DNA from: Streptomyces sp. NBC_01428
Lineage (GTDB): Bacteria > Actinomycetota > Actinomycetes > Streptomycetales > Streptomycetaceae
Reading direction: 5' to 3'
Assembly (NCBI RefSeq): GCF_036231965.1
Contig: NZ_CP109499.1
Coordinates: forward strand, 6,138,001 to 6,202,000
Length of the DNA: 64,000 bases
The translations under genes were made by a program, and so were the position numbers. This document shows positions 43,611 to 52,252 of the stretch, piece by piece (position 1 is the stretch's first letter; the number at the start of each line of letters is the position of its first letter). The notes under the pieces were generated by a model. That model was not told where the DNA came from. It did no database searches and saw nothing but the letters and a program-made list of their open reading frames with translations.

Positions 43611-44381
43611 TCAGACCGTCAGCTCCGTCAGCGCCGCCCCCGGCAGGTCCGTGGCAACGCTGTCGTGGCGGACGAACCACTCCGTGGCCATCAGCCTCCG
43701 CCGTTCCTCCGGGGAGAGTCCGGCGAGCCGGCCCGGCAGCGCGCCGCGCTCCACCTCGGAACGGTGGGCGAACACCGCCTCGATCTTCCGGTCCAGCCAG
43801 GGACCGGCCTCGACCGTCGCGGTCACCCACGCGTCCGGGACACTGAACATCGGCCTGCCCTCCCGGACCAGCAGCGGGCCCAGCTCCCGGGCGGCGGAGT
43901 CGGGATGCGTGGCCAGATAGACGGCGCCCGCCCGCCACGCCGGGCCCGCCTCCGGATAAAGCTGGTCCAGCCCGGCGGCCTGCACCGCGAGCACCGCCAC
44001 CCGGTGCGTGTGCACATGGTCCGGATGGCCCGTCAGCCCGCCGTACGCGTCGTGCGTCACCACGATGTCCGGCCGGACCTCCCGGACATGCGCCACCAGC
44101 CGCCGTACCGCCTCGTCCAGCGGCGCGTCGCAGAACCGCACCGCCCCCGGCGCCGACCCCGGGAAACGCGCGTCGGCGTAGCCGAGCAGGCGGGGCGCGC
44201 CCGCGCCGAGGACGCTCAGCGCGTCGGCGAGTTCCGCCGCCCTCCGGGTGTCCTCCGCCCAGGTCGCCGTCACGACCGCCGTACGCGCTCCCGACGCCGC
44301 GTGCCGGGCCAGCACACCACCCGCCGACAAGGACTCGTCGTCCGGATGCGCGAACACCCCCAGAAGGCTCGGAAGGGTCAT
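43611..44381 (-). CDS. PIG-L family N-acetylglucosaminyl deacetylase-like protein
   Basis: 256-residue LmbE/PIG-L protein. The zinc motif AHPDDESLSAGG lies at residues 11-22 and the later HPDHVHTHR supplies the remaining His. Members include MshB (mycothiol), Mca and antibiotic-sugar deacetylases; this one lacks neighbours that would name its substrate. ATG 44381 is the start nearest the conserved N-terminus (MTLPSLLGVFAHPDDE), with GGGGGAGGA about 11 bases upstream. The frame continues upstream only by GC bias. Confidence 0.88.
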   Translation of the reverse strand: MTLPSLLGVFAHPDDESLSAGGVLARHAASGARTAVVTATWAEDTRRAAELADALSVLGAGAPRLLGYADARFPGSAPGAVRFCDAPLDEAVRRLVAHVREVRPDIVVTHDAYGGLTGHPDHVHTHRVAVLAVQAAGLDQLYPEAGPAWRAGAVYLATHPDSAARELGPLLVREGRPMFSVPDAWVTATVEAGPWLDRKIEAVFAHRSEVERGALPGRLAGLSPEERRRLMATEWFVRHDSVATDLPGAALTELTV

Positions 44382-44790
44382 CGCCGGGTCGTCCTCCCCC
44401 ACGGAGCGGTCGGTCACAGGGCAGTGCAGGCTACCCTTCCCCGCCCTCCGCCCGGGCCGCGTCACCCGTCCGCCGGTACCCCCGTACACCCGGCGGATCC
44501 GCCGCCCCCGCCCGCGGCCGCCGCCAACCCCCGCAACCCGCACGGCACTTGCCGCCGGCCGATCCTGCCGAGTGTAGATGCGGAGCGTCACCACCAGGAT
44601 GCGAAGGGTGAAACCGGGCGGCACGGGGGAGCAGGGTGAAGGAAGAACGACCGCGGCCACCCGCACGGGACCACCCCCGGACACGGGCACCCGCACCGGC
44701 ACCGCGGACACTCCGAGGCACCAGGTACGAGCACACGCACCACTCGGAGGACGACACTCGGCGCACCGCGCCGAAGAGGCGGAGGAAACC
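44382..44790. other. Intergenic region, no gene seen
   Basis: About 410 bases between divergent genes. GGCGGATCCGCC at 44492-44503 is a perfect 12-base palindrome that could be an operator. The sequence is otherwise uniformly GC-rich, with no recognisable RNA or repeat. Confidence 0.45.
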
Positions 44791-44952
44791 GTGAAGCAAT
44801 CGCCCACGGCGCTCGCCCACGCCGACACCACGCCGCCGGTCCCGCGGACCGCCCCGCCGGCCGCGGCACCCCCGCCACCCCGCCCCGCGGTCGTCCGCGG
44901 CGGCCGCTCCACCAGAGCCGCCCGCCGCCGGCGACCGGCGGCCCCGCGATGA
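44791..44952 (+). CDS. Small Pro/Ala/Arg-rich protein, function unknown
   Basis: 53-codon open frame starting at GTG 44791 behind a strong ribosome binding site (GGAGGAAACC). It encodes KQSPTALAHADTTPPVPRT, then an Ala/Pro-rich middle and an Arg-rich end (RAARRRRPAAPR). Its stop overlaps the start of the next gene in ATGA, so the two are probably translationally coupled. No family is recognised and the composition suggests a disordered basic peptide. Support is the ribosome binding site and the overlap. Confidence 0.55.
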   Translation: MKQSPTALAHADTTPPVPRTAPPAAAPPPPRPAVVRGGRSTRAARRRRPAAPR

Positions 44953-45179
44953 ACCCCTCCACGCCGACCCCACCGGTCGGCTCGTACGCCGTCGACACGC
45001 ACACCGGGAAGGTGGGCATGGTCACAGGACACGAAGGGCCCCGCGTCCGGCTGAGGCCGCTCGGCGGCGGCAGGGAATGGGAGTGCCCGCCCGACGCCGT
45101 CCGGCGCGCCACCGCCGCGGAGCGGATCAGCGCCGCCACCGCCTACGCCAACGCCCGCAGCCGCGGCGAGGTCCCCTGA
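44949..45179 (+). CDS. Conserved-looking 76-residue hypothetical protein
   Basis: 76 residues (MNPSTPTPPVGSYAVDTHTG start). The centre, KVGMVTGHEGPRVRLRPLGGG, reads like a short SH3-like beta barrel, followed by an amphipathic helix (AAERISAATAYANAR). It resembles small Streptomyces hypothetical proteins I have seen but cannot name. ATG 44949 lies in the stop of the preceding small gene. Cytoplasmic; function unknown. Confidence 0.65.
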   Translation: MNPSTPTPPVGSYAVDTHTGKVGMVTGHEGPRVRLRPLGGGREWECPPDAVRRATAAERISAATAYANARSRGEVP

Positions 45180-45502
45180 CCCCCGCCCGACCGGACCGGG
45201 ACGGACAGGGCCGGGCCGACCAGCCGCGACCGTCCGGACCCGAGCCCGACTGAGCCAGCCGCGACAGCCCGGGACGCGACTGACCCGGACCCGACCGAAC
45301 CCGGCCGACGGCGCCCACCTCCCGCGAGGCCCTGCCCCCGCCCGCCCCGCCCGGTGCGACCACCCGCCACTGCCGCCCCACGCCCCGAGCCGCCCGCCCG
45401 CAGTCCGCCCCAGCCCCCGGCCGGACCCCCCGAACCGGCCCCCCGCACGCAATCGAGCCCATCCGGGCCAGGACGTCGGTGCCGTAGGCGAGAATGGGCC
45501 CC
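45180..45502. other. Intergenic low-complexity region
   Basis: About 320 bases without a gene. From 45180 to 45320 it is built of imperfect GACCG/GACCCG/CCGACC repeats (for example CCGCGAC and GACCCGGACCCGACC). The rest is C-rich up to the recO start; no clear promoter is seen. Confidence 0.5.
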
Positions 45503-46249
45503 ATGAGTCTGTTCCGCGACGACGGCATCGTGCTGCGCACCCAGAAGCTGGGCGAGGCGGACCGGATCATCACCCTCCTCACCCGCGGTCACGGCCGCGT
45601 ACGCGCGGTGGCACGCGGCGTCCGCCGCACCAAGTCCAAGTTCGGCGCCCGCCTCGAACCCTTCTCCCACGTCGACGTCCAGTTCTTCTCCCGCGGCAGC
45701 GAACTCGTCGGACGAGGCCTCCCGCTGTGCACCCAGAGCGAGACCATCGCCCCCTACGGCGGCGGCATCGTCACCGACTACGCCCGCTACACCGCCGGCA
45801 CCGCCATGCTGGAGACCGCCGAACGCTTCACCGACCACGAGGGAGAACCCGCCGTCCAGCAGTACCTGCTGCTCGTCGGCGGACTGCGCACCCTCGCCCG
45901 CGCCGAACACGCGTCACACCTCGTTCTCGACGCCTTCCTGCTGCGTTCCCTCGCCGTCAACGGCTACGCCCCCAGCTTCGGCAACTGTGCCAAATGCGGC
46001 ATGCCCGGACCGAACCGGTTCTTCTCGGTCGCCGCGGGAGGTTCCGTCTGCGTCGACTGCCGCGTCCCCGGCAGCGTCGTACCCTCGCCCCAGGCCCTCG
46101 AACTCCTCGGCGCCCTCCTCACGGGAGACTGGGAGACCGCGGACGCGGCCGAACCACGCCACGTCCGTGAGGGCAGCGGACTCGTGTCGGCCTACCTCCA
46201 CTGGCATCTGGAACGCGGACTGCGTTCCCTGCGTTACGTGGAGAAGTAA
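45503..46249 (+). CDS. recO: DNA repair protein RecO
   Basis: 248-residue RecO. The N-terminal OB fold opens SLFRDDGIVLRTQKLGEADR, and the C-terminal helical domain carries a four-Cys zinc site (NCAKCG and CVDCRVPG, about residues 155-180). RecO anneals single-stranded DNA and loads RecA with RecR. ATG 45503 gives the usual N-terminus; ATG 45494 would add three residues. It is followed 102 bases later by uppS, the common actinobacterial neighbour. Confidence 0.96.
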   Translation: MSLFRDDGIVLRTQKLGEADRIITLLTRGHGRVRAVARGVRRTKSKFGARLEPFSHVDVQFFSRGSELVGRGLPLCTQSETIAPYGGGIVTDYARYTAGTAMLETAERFTDHEGEPAVQQYLLLVGGLRTLARAEHASHLVLDAFLLRSLAVNGYAPSFGNCAKCGMPGPNRFFSVAAGGSVCVDCRVPGSVVPSPQALELLGALLTGDWETADAAEPRHVREGSGLVSAYLHWHLERGLRSLRYVEK

Positions 46250-46351
46250 CCGGCCACCGCACCGGCACGGACAACACCGGCCACCGGCACCATCGCACCG
46301 AACACCGGCACCACCGCACGAGAGCAAGAGCAAGAGGGAGACGAGAAGCAC

Positions 46352-47197
46352 ATGGTCGTACGCGGGATCCTGGGACGCCAGCGCCGCGAGTACAAGACGC
46401 CGGAACCGCACCCCTCCGGTGCCCGCGCGCCCAAACTCCCCGGCGAACTCGTCCCCGGCCACGTCGCCGTCGTCATGGACGGCAACGGCCGCTGGGCCAA
46501 GGAACGCGGACTGCCCCGCACCGAGGGCCACCGCGTCGGCGAGGGCGTCGTCATGGACGTCCTCAAGGGCTGCATCGACCTGGGCGTGAAGAACCTCTCC
46601 CTCTACGCCTTCTCCACCGAGAACTGGAAGCGCTCCCCCGACGAGGTCCGCTTCCTCATGAACTTCAACCGCGACGTCATCCGCCGCCGCCGCGACGAGA
46701 TGGACGCACTCGGCATCCGGATCCGCTGGGTCGGCCGCATGCCCAAACTGTGGAAGTCCGTCGTCCAGGAACTCCAGGTCGCCCAGGAGCAGACCAAGGA
46801 CAACGACGCCATGACCCTGTACTTCTGCGTCAACTACGGAGGCCGCGCCGAACTCGCCGACGCCGCCAAGGCGATGGCCGCCGACGTCGCCGCCGGCCGC
46901 CTCGACCCCGACAAGGTCTCCGAGAAGACCATCCAGAAGTACCTGTACTACCCGGACATGCCGGACGTCGACCTGTTCCTCCGCCCCAGCGGCGAGCAGC
47001 GCACCTCCAACTACCTCATCTGGCAGTCCAGTTACGCCGAAATGGTGTTCCAGGACGTGCTGTGGCCCGACTTCGACCGCCGCGACCTGTGGCGCGCCTG
47101 CGTCGAATACGCCCAGCGCGACCGCCGCTTCGGCGGCGCCGTCCCCAACGAGGACCTCCTCGCCATGGAACAAGGCATGAGGGGCGACGGCTCCTGA
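46352..47197 (+). CDS. uppS: Isoprenyl transferase (undecaprenyl diphosphate synthase type)
   Basis: 281-residue cis-prenyltransferase. VAVVMDGNGRWAKERGLPR contains the catalytic Asp and diphosphate-binding Gly-Asn-Gly; YAFSTENWKRS, FCVNYGGRAE, and DLFLRPSGEQRTSNYLIWQ with EMVFQDVLWPDF are the remaining conserved regions. It makes the polyprenyl carrier for cell-wall synthesis. GGGAGACGAGAAGCAC precedes ATG 46352. The 100 bases upstream hold repeated CACCGGC motifs. A strong terminator follows. Confidence 0.96.
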   Translation: MVVRGILGRQRREYKTPEPHPSGARAPKLPGELVPGHVAVVMDGNGRWAKERGLPRTEGHRVGEGVVMDVLKGCIDLGVKNLSLYAFSTENWKRSPDEVRFLMNFNRDVIRRRRDEMDALGIRIRWVGRMPKLWKSVVQELQVAQEQTKDNDAMTLYFCVNYGGRAELADAAKAMAADVAAGRLDPDKVSEKTIQKYLYYPDMPDVDLFLRPSGEQRTSNYLIWQSSYAEMVFQDVLWPDFDRRDLWRACVEYAQRDRRFGGAVPNEDLLAMEQGMRGDGS

Positions 47198-47248
47198 CAC
47201 CCGCCGCCCCCCTGCCCGCGGTCCCGACCGAACCCGCACACCACGACA

Positions 47249-47281
47249 ACGGCCCCTCACCCCGGACGGGGGAGGGGCCGT
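47249..47281. terminator. Bidirectional terminator between uppS and zur
   Basis: ACGGCCCCTC (47249-47258) pairs perfectly with GAGGGGCCGT (47272-47281). It lies between the convergent uppS and zur genes. Confidence 0.8.
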
Positions 47282-47296
47282 GACCGACGACGAAAC

Positions 47297-47722
47297 TCAG
47301 CCCTTCGCCGCCGCACACTCCGCGCACTCCGCACACGTACCGAAGATCTCCACCGTGTGCGCCACGTTCACATACCCGTGCTCCGCGGCGATGGCCTCCG
47401 CCCACTTCTCCACGGCCGGACCCTCCACCTCCACCGCCTTGCCGCACACCCGGCACACCAGATGGTGATGGTGCTCCCCGGAGGAACAGCGCCGGTACAC
47501 CGACTCACCCTCCGACGTCCGCAGCACATCCACCTCACCGGCGTCCGCCAGCGACTGCAACGTGCGGTAGACCGTGGTGAGCCCCACCGAGTCGCCCTTG
47601 TGCTTGAGCATGTCGTGAAGGTCCTGCGCGCTGCGGAACTCGTCGACCTCGTCCAGCGCGGCCGCCACGGCGGCACGCTGCCGGGTGGAACGGCCCCGAA
47701 CGGGCGATCCAGCGGTTGTCAC
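47297..47722 (-). CDS. zur: Zinc uptake regulator Zur (Fur family)
   Basis: 141-residue Fur-family repressor, start GTG 47722 with GAGGAGG upstream. The winged helix includes GLTTVYRTLQSLADAGEVD; the regulatory metal site is in SSGEHHHHLVCRVCG and the structural zinc site in the C-terminal CAECAEC. The gene lies 58 bases after znuB on the same strand, so it probably belongs to the znuA-znuC-znuB operon, and with zinc it would repress that operon through the boxes upstream of znuA. The linkage favours Zur over Fur or PerR. Confidence 0.93.
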   Translation of the reverse strand: MTTAGSPVRGRSTRQRAAVAAALDEVDEFRSAQDLHDMLKHKGDSVGLTTVYRTLQSLADAGEVDVLRTSEGESVYRRCSSGEHHHHLVCRVCGKAVEVEGPAVEKWAEAIAAEHGYVNVAHTVEIFGTCAECAECAAAKG

Positions 47723-47780
47723 CGTTGCCTCCTCACGTCTGCCCTTGCCCGGCCATTGTGCCAGCCCGCACTCCGCCCGG

Positions 47781-48683
47781 TCAGACGCCGACCGTGCTCT
47801 CCGGACCCCGCGACGCCGGAATCGCGCACTCCACCGGATCCCCGGCCTCCCGGACAGCCGCCGCCGCCCGGGCCCGCCGCCGCGCCACCGGAGCCGCCAA
47901 CGCCGTCAGCACCACGAACGCCCCGATCGTCAGCAGCACGATCGTCGCCCCCGGCGGAACATCCTGGTAGTACGACGTCACCGTCCCCCCGATCGTCACA
48001 CTCACCCCGATCGCCACCGCGATCGCGAACGTCGCCGCGAAACTCCGGCTCAGCTGCTGCGCCGCCGCCACCGGCACCACCATCAGGGCACTCACCAGCA
48101 GCAGACCCACCACCCGCATCGCGACCGTCACCGTCACCGCCGCCGTGACCGCCGTCAGCAGATTCAGCGCCCGCACCGGCAGACCCGTCACCCGCGCGAA
48201 CTCCTCGTCCTGGCTCACCGCGAACAACTGCCGCCGCAGCCCCACCGTCACCAGCACCACGAACGCCGCCAGAACACAGATCGCCGTCACATCCGACTGG
48301 CTCACCGTCGACAGCGAACCGAACAGATACGACGTCAGGTTCGCGTTCGAACCACCCGGCGCGAGATTGATGAACATGACGCCACCCGCCATACCCCCGT
48401 AGAACAGCATCGCCAGCGCGATGTCACCCCGCGTCCTGCCGTACCAGCGGATCAGCTCCATCAGCACCGCACCCAGCACCGACACCGCCGTCGCCATCCA
48501 CACCGGCGACCACGACAGCAGAAAACCCAGCCCCACACCCGTCATCGCCACATGACCGATGCCGTCACCCATCAACGCCTGACGCCGCTGCACCAGATAG
48601 ATACCGACGGCCGGCGCCGTGATCCCCACCAGCACCGCCGCGAGCAGCGCCCGCTGCATGAACGCGTAATCAAGGATCTCCAT
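47781..48683 (-). CDS. znuB: Zinc ABC transporter permease ZnuB
   Basis: 300-residue ABC-3 family permease with about eight hydrophobic helices. RRQALMGDGIGHVAMTGVGLGFL near residues 33-55 is the family signature, and DEEFARVTGLPVRALNLL is the coupling loop. Its ATG overlaps the znuC stop. The C-terminal 40 residues (RRRARAAAAVREAGD onward) extend past the last helix and look cytoplasmic. Confidence 0.95.
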   Translation of the reverse strand: MEILDYAFMQRALLAAVLVGITAPAVGIYLVQRRQALMGDGIGHVAMTGVGLGFLLSWSPVWMATAVSVLGAVLMELIRWYGRTRGDIALAMLFYGGMAGGVMFINLAPGGSNANLTSYLFGSLSTVSQSDVTAICVLAAFVVLVTVGLRRQLFAVSQDEEFARVTGLPVRALNLLTAVTAAVTVTVAMRVVGLLLVSALMVVPVAAAQQLSRSFAATFAIAVAIGVSVTIGGTVTSYYQDVPPGATIVLLTIGAFVVLTALAAPVARRRARAAAAVREAGDPVECAIPASRGPESTVGV

Positions 48684-49477
48684 CAGCTCAACAGCCCCGT
48701 CCGGATCGGCCCGGCGTCGTGCGCCGCGTGCGGATGTACATGGTCATGACCGGGCAGCGCGTGCTGACCCACCGCCCGCGGCGGCGGACCGTCGTGCAGC
48801 ACACACCCGTCCCGCAACACCACCGCACGGTCGATCAACGGCTCCAGCGGTCCCAGCTCGTGCAGCACCAGCAGCACCGACGCGCCCTGTGCCACCTGGT
48901 CACGCAGTGTCGCCGCCAAGACCTCCTGGCTCGCAAGGTCCACTCCCGCCATCGGCTCGTCCATGATCAGCAACTCAGGCTCGGACGCCAGCGCCCGCGC
49001 GATCAGCACCCGCTGATGCTGACCCCCCGACAACGCGTTCACCGAGTCCCTCGCCCGGTCCGCCATCCCCACCAGCTCCAGAGCCCGCCGCACCGCCACG
49101 TGATCGGCCTTGCGCAGCACACCGAAACGCGCCCGCGACAACCGCCCCGACGCCACGATCTCCGTCACCGTCGCCGGCACACCACCCGCAGCCGTCGTCC
49201 GCTGCGGCACGTACCCCACCCGCCGCCAGTCACGGAAACGACGCCGCGGCACCCCGAAGACCTCGATCTCGCCGGCACTCACCGGAACCTGCCCGATGAC
49301 ACTGCGCACGGCCGTCGACTTCCCCGAACCATTCGCTCCCAGCAGCGCCACCACCTCACCGCGGCGCACCGTCAGATCAACACCCCGCAGCACCGGACGC
49401 GAACCCAGCTCGGCCCGCACCCCGCGCAACGACACCACCGCCTCACCCGCGGCCCTCATGTCCTCCACCACCGTCAC
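48683..49477 (-). CDS. znuC: Zinc ABC transporter ATP-binding protein ZnuC
   Basis: 264-residue ABC ATPase. Walker A GANGSGKST, signature LSGGQHQRVLIARAL, Walker B LLIMDEPMAGVD and the switch-His in LVLHELG are intact. The C-terminus is His-rich (ALPGHDHVHPHAAHDAG), which may bind zinc and sense or buffer it. Start GTG 49477 overlaps the znuA stop in GTGA, and its own stop overlaps znuB, so translation of the three is coupled. Confidence 0.94.
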   Translation of the reverse strand: MTVVEDMRAAGEAVVSLRGVRAELGSRPVLRGVDLTVRRGEVVALLGANGSGKSTAVRSVIGQVPVSAGEIEVFGVPRRRFRDWRRVGYVPQRTTAAGGVPATVTEIVASGRLSRARFGVLRKADHVAVRRALELVGMADRARDSVNALSGGQHQRVLIARALASEPELLIMDEPMAGVDLASQEVLAATLRDQVAQGASVLLVLHELGPLEPLIDRAVVLRDGCVLHDGPPPRAVGQHALPGHDHVHPHAAHDAGPIRTGLLS

Positions 49478-50436
49478 CTCGCCCCCAGAGCCGTCTGCAG
49501 CGCCTTCAGGTTCGACCGCATGACCTCCATGTAGTCGTCACCCTTCGACTTGCCGGTGATCCCCTCGATCGGATCGAGGACATCCGCCCGCAGCCCCGCG
49601 TCCCGCGCGATCGTCCGGGCCGTCTTGTCACTCACGAGCGTCTCGTAGAACACCGTCGTCACCCCGTCGGCCTTCGCCAGCGTCTCCAGCCCCCGCACCC
49701 GCTTCGCGCTCGGCTCCGACTCCGGATCCAGTCCGTTGATGGCCTCCTCCGTCAGCCCGTACCGCTCCGCGAGGTAACCGAACGCGGCGTGCGTGGTGAT
49801 GAACGTCTTCGTGTCCGTGTGCGCCAGCCCGTCACGGAAGTCCTTGTCCAGCGCGTCGAACTTCTTCCGCAGCGCCGCCATGTTCCTCGCGTAGTCCCCG
49901 GCATGCCGCGGATCGGCCTTCTCCAGCCCCTTCGCGACGCCTTCCGCCACCTGACCGAACCGCACCGGGTCCAGCCAGACGTGCGGATCGGCGGCCCCCG
50001 CCTCCTCGCCCGCACGGTGATCGTGTTCGGCCGCGTGCCCGCCGACCTCGTTCCCGTGCTTCTCCAGCGTCGTCAGCGACGCCGCGTCGATCTTCGTGCC
50101 CACCTCGGACTGGGCGACCGCGTCGTCGACGGCCGGCTGCAGGTTCTTCAGATAGAGGACGGCGTCCGCCTCCTGCAGCTGCGCGGTCTGCCGCGCGCTG
50201 ATCTCCAGGTCGTGCGGCTCCTGACCGGGCTGCGTCAGATTCGTCACGCTCACATGCGACCCGCCGATCTCCTCGGCCAGGTACTGGAGCGGATAGAACG
50301 ACGCCACCACGTCGAGCTTCCCCCCGCCCTTGCCGTCGGCCGATGCCGAACCCGAGCAGGCCGAGAGGACCCCGAGACCGAGGGCGGTGGCCACCAGCGC
50401 GGCGGACCCGGATATGAGGCGTCGTCGTACGTTCAT
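49474..50436 (-). CDS. znuA: Zinc ABC transporter substrate-binding lipoprotein ZnuA
   Basis: About 320 residues, start ATG 50436 (MNVRRRLISGSAALVATALG). The signal ends at the lipobox VLSAC. The cluster A-1 binding protein fold shows SFYPLQYLAEEIGG, TQPGQEPHDLEIS (first metal His), a His/Glu-rich loop (HAAEHDHRAGEE), ADPHVWLDP, ITTHAAFGYLAERYGL (third His) and the Asp/Glu near the end. All zinc ligands are present. Two upstream ATG codons (50445 and 50454) lie in frame, but a TTGACA box places the likely transcription start at about 50436, so the message may be leaderless. Confidence 0.93.
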   Translation of the reverse strand: MNVRRRLISGSAALVATALGLGVLSACSGSASADGKGGGKLDVVASFYPLQYLAEEIGGSHVSVTNLTQPGQEPHDLEISARQTAQLQEADAVLYLKNLQPAVDDAVAQSEVGTKIDAASLTTLEKHGNEVGGHAAEHDHRAGEEAGAADPHVWLDPVRFGQVAEGVAKGLEKADPRHAGDYARNMAALRKKFDALDKDFRDGLAHTDTKTFITTHAAFGYLAERYGLTEEAINGLDPESEPSAKRVRGLETLAKADGVTTVFYETLVSDKTARTIARDAGLRADVLDPIEGITGKSKGDDYMEVMRSNLKALQTALGAR

Positions 50437-50472
50437 GACAGTCATTTTCAACAAAGGTGGAAACGATTGTCA
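50436..50472 (-). promoter_or_regulatory. znuA promoter with two Zur-box-like sites
   Basis: On the minus strand TTGACA (50468-50473) is a perfect -35 box. TGACAATCGTTTCCA (50458-50472) and, on the plus strand, TGACAGTCATTTTCA (50436-50450) each resemble the Streptomyces Zur box TGAAAATCATTTTCA, with three and two mismatches. They are centred 22 bases apart, two helical turns, and cover the -35 box and the start site. Confidence 0.72.
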
Positions 50473-50514
50473 ATACGCCCGCCGCGCGGACCAATCACAG
50501 ACCAGCGACAGACC

Positions 50515-50569
50515 AGCGAGAGGCGAGCGAGAGGCGAGCGAGAGGCGAGCGAGAGGCGAGCGAGAGGCG
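50515..50569. repeat. Five perfect 11-bp tandem repeats
   Basis: Five exact copies of AGCGAGAGGCG run from 50515 to 50569, flanked by degenerate copies AGCGACAGACC (50504-50514) and AGCGACAGAG (50570-50579). The unit is not a multiple of three and lies between the divergent znuA and glyS genes, so it is non-coding. Roughly 180 further bases to glyS hold no gene. Confidence 0.9.
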
Positions 50570-50755
50570 AGCGACAGAGCACCTACCGCCCGCTCACGCC
50601 GCCCCCACCCCCACCAGCACCCCCCTCGAAAACACCCACCAACCGGATGTAACCCCCAGCGAGCCGCCCACCCAGCGAACCGATTTGATACAGAGGTGGG
50701 CCACGCCGGTAACCTGAAGCATTCGCTGCCGTCCGTCCGTAATGAAGAGAGCACC

Positions 50756-52138
50756 GTGGCCGCCGACAAGATCGACACCATCGTCAGCCTGAGCAAGCGC
50801 CGTGGCTTCGTTTTCCCCAGTAGTGAGATCTACGGCGGACAGCGTGCCGCCTGGGACTACGGCCCGCTCGGCGTCGAACTCAAGGAGAACATCAAGCGCC
50901 AGTGGTGGCGCTACATGGTCACCTCGCGTGAGGACGTCGTCGGTATCGACTCATCGGTGATCCTGGCCACCGAGACCTGGGTCGCCTCCGGACACGTCGC
51001 CACCTTCTCGGACCCCCTCACCGAGTGCACCTCCTGTCACAAGCGCTACCGCGCCGACCACCTCGAAGAGGGCTACGAGGCCAAGCACGGCCGCCTCCCC
51101 GAGAACGGCCTCGCCGACATCAACTGCCCCAACTGCGGCAACAAGGGCATGTTCACCGAGCCCAAGCAGTTCTCCGGCCTCCTGAGCACCCACCTCGGCC
51201 CCACCCAGGACAGCGGCTCCATCGCCTACCTGCGCCCCGAGACCGCCCAGGGCATCTTCACCAACTTCGCCCAGGTACAGACCACCTCGCGCCGCAAACC
51301 CCCCTTCGGCATCGCGCAGATGGGCAAGTCCTTCCGCAACGAGATCACCCCCGGCAACTTCATCTTCCGCACCCGCGAGTTCGAACAGATGGAGATGGAA
51401 TTCTTCGTCAAGCCGGGCGAGGACGAGAAGTGGCAGGAGTACTGGATGCAGGAACGCTGGAACTGGTACACCGGCCTCGGCCTCCGCGAAGAGAACATGC
51501 GCTGGTACGAGCACGCCCAGGAGAAGCTCTCCCACTACTCCAAGCGCACCGCCGACATCGAGTACCGCTTCCAGTTCGGCGGCAACGAATGGGGCGAACT
51601 CGAAGGCGTCGCCAACCGCACCGACTACGACCTCGGCGCCCACTCCAAGGCCTCCGGCCAGGACCTCTCCTACTTCGACCAGGAAGCCGGAGAGCGCTGG
51701 ACCCCGTACGTCATCGAACCCGCCGCCGGCGTCGGCCGCGCCATGCTCGCCTTCCTCCTCGACGCCTACATCGAGGACGAAGCCCCCAACGCCAAGGGCA
51801 AGATGGAGAAGCGCACCGTCCTGCGCCTCGACCCCCGCCTCTCACCCGTCAAGGTCGCCGTGCTGCCGCTGTCGCGGAACCCGGAGCTCTCGCCCAAGGC
51901 GAAGGGACTGGCCACCGCGCTGCGCCAGCACTGGAACATCGAGTTCGACGACGCCGGCGCCATCGGCCGCCGCTACCGCCGCCAGGACGAGATCGGCACC
52001 CCCTTCTGCGTCACCGTCGACTTCGACACCCTCGACGACAACGCCGTCACCGTGCGCGAGCGCGACTCCATGAAGCAGGAGCGCGTCTCCCTCGACCAGA
52101 TCGAGGGCTACCTCGCCAGCCGCCTCGTCGGCTGCTGA
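50756..52138 (+). CDS. glyS: Glycine--tRNA ligase (class II, homodimeric)
   Basis: 460-residue class II synthetase of the alpha2 type. RGFVFPSSEIYGG opens the protein; the zinc-like insert has CTSCHKRY and NCPNCGNKG; AYLRPETAQGIFTNF and GKSFRNEITPGNFIFRTREF are motif 2 and neighbours, VIEPAAGVGRAMLAFL is motif 3, and the C-terminal 110 residues are the anticodon-binding domain. It charges tRNA-Gly. GTG 50756 follows GAAGAGAGCACC. A terminator follows. Confidence 0.97.
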   Translation: MAADKIDTIVSLSKRRGFVFPSSEIYGGQRAAWDYGPLGVELKENIKRQWWRYMVTSREDVVGIDSSVILATETWVASGHVATFSDPLTECTSCHKRYRADHLEEGYEAKHGRLPENGLADINCPNCGNKGMFTEPKQFSGLLSTHLGPTQDSGSIAYLRPETAQGIFTNFAQVQTTSRRKPPFGIAQMGKSFRNEITPGNFIFRTREFEQMEMEFFVKPGEDEKWQEYWMQERWNWYTGLGLREENMRWYEHAQEKLSHYSKRTADIEYRFQFGGNEWGELEGVANRTDYDLGAHSKASGQDLSYFDQEAGERWTPYVIEPAAGVGRAMLAFLLDAYIEDEAPNAKGKMEKRTVLRLDPRLSPVKVAVLPLSRNPELSPKAKGLATALRQHWNIEFDDAGAIGRRYRRQDEIGTPFCVTVDFDTLDDNAVTVRERDSMKQERVSLDQIEGYLASRLVGC

Positions 52139-52156
52139 CCCACGCACCACGCACCA

Positions 52157-52194
52157 CGAAGCCCCCGGCTCCCACCAGGGAACCGGGGGCTTCG
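52157..52194 (+). terminator. glyS terminator
   Basis: CGAAGCCCCCGG (52157-52168) pairs perfectly with CCGGGGGCTTCG (52183-52194), 18 bases after the glyS stop; the loop itself contains CTCCC/GGGA that can extend the stem. Confidence 0.85.
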
Positions 52195-52252
52195 CGCCGC
52201 CCGGACACGGACCGTCGTCCTCAACGACCCCGCGAACGAGCCGCCGGCCGCC

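Noticed and set aside
45180..45502. A gene in the gap before recO
   Set aside because: Repeats of GACCG keep frames open, but there is no ribosome binding site or domain and the composition is low complexity.
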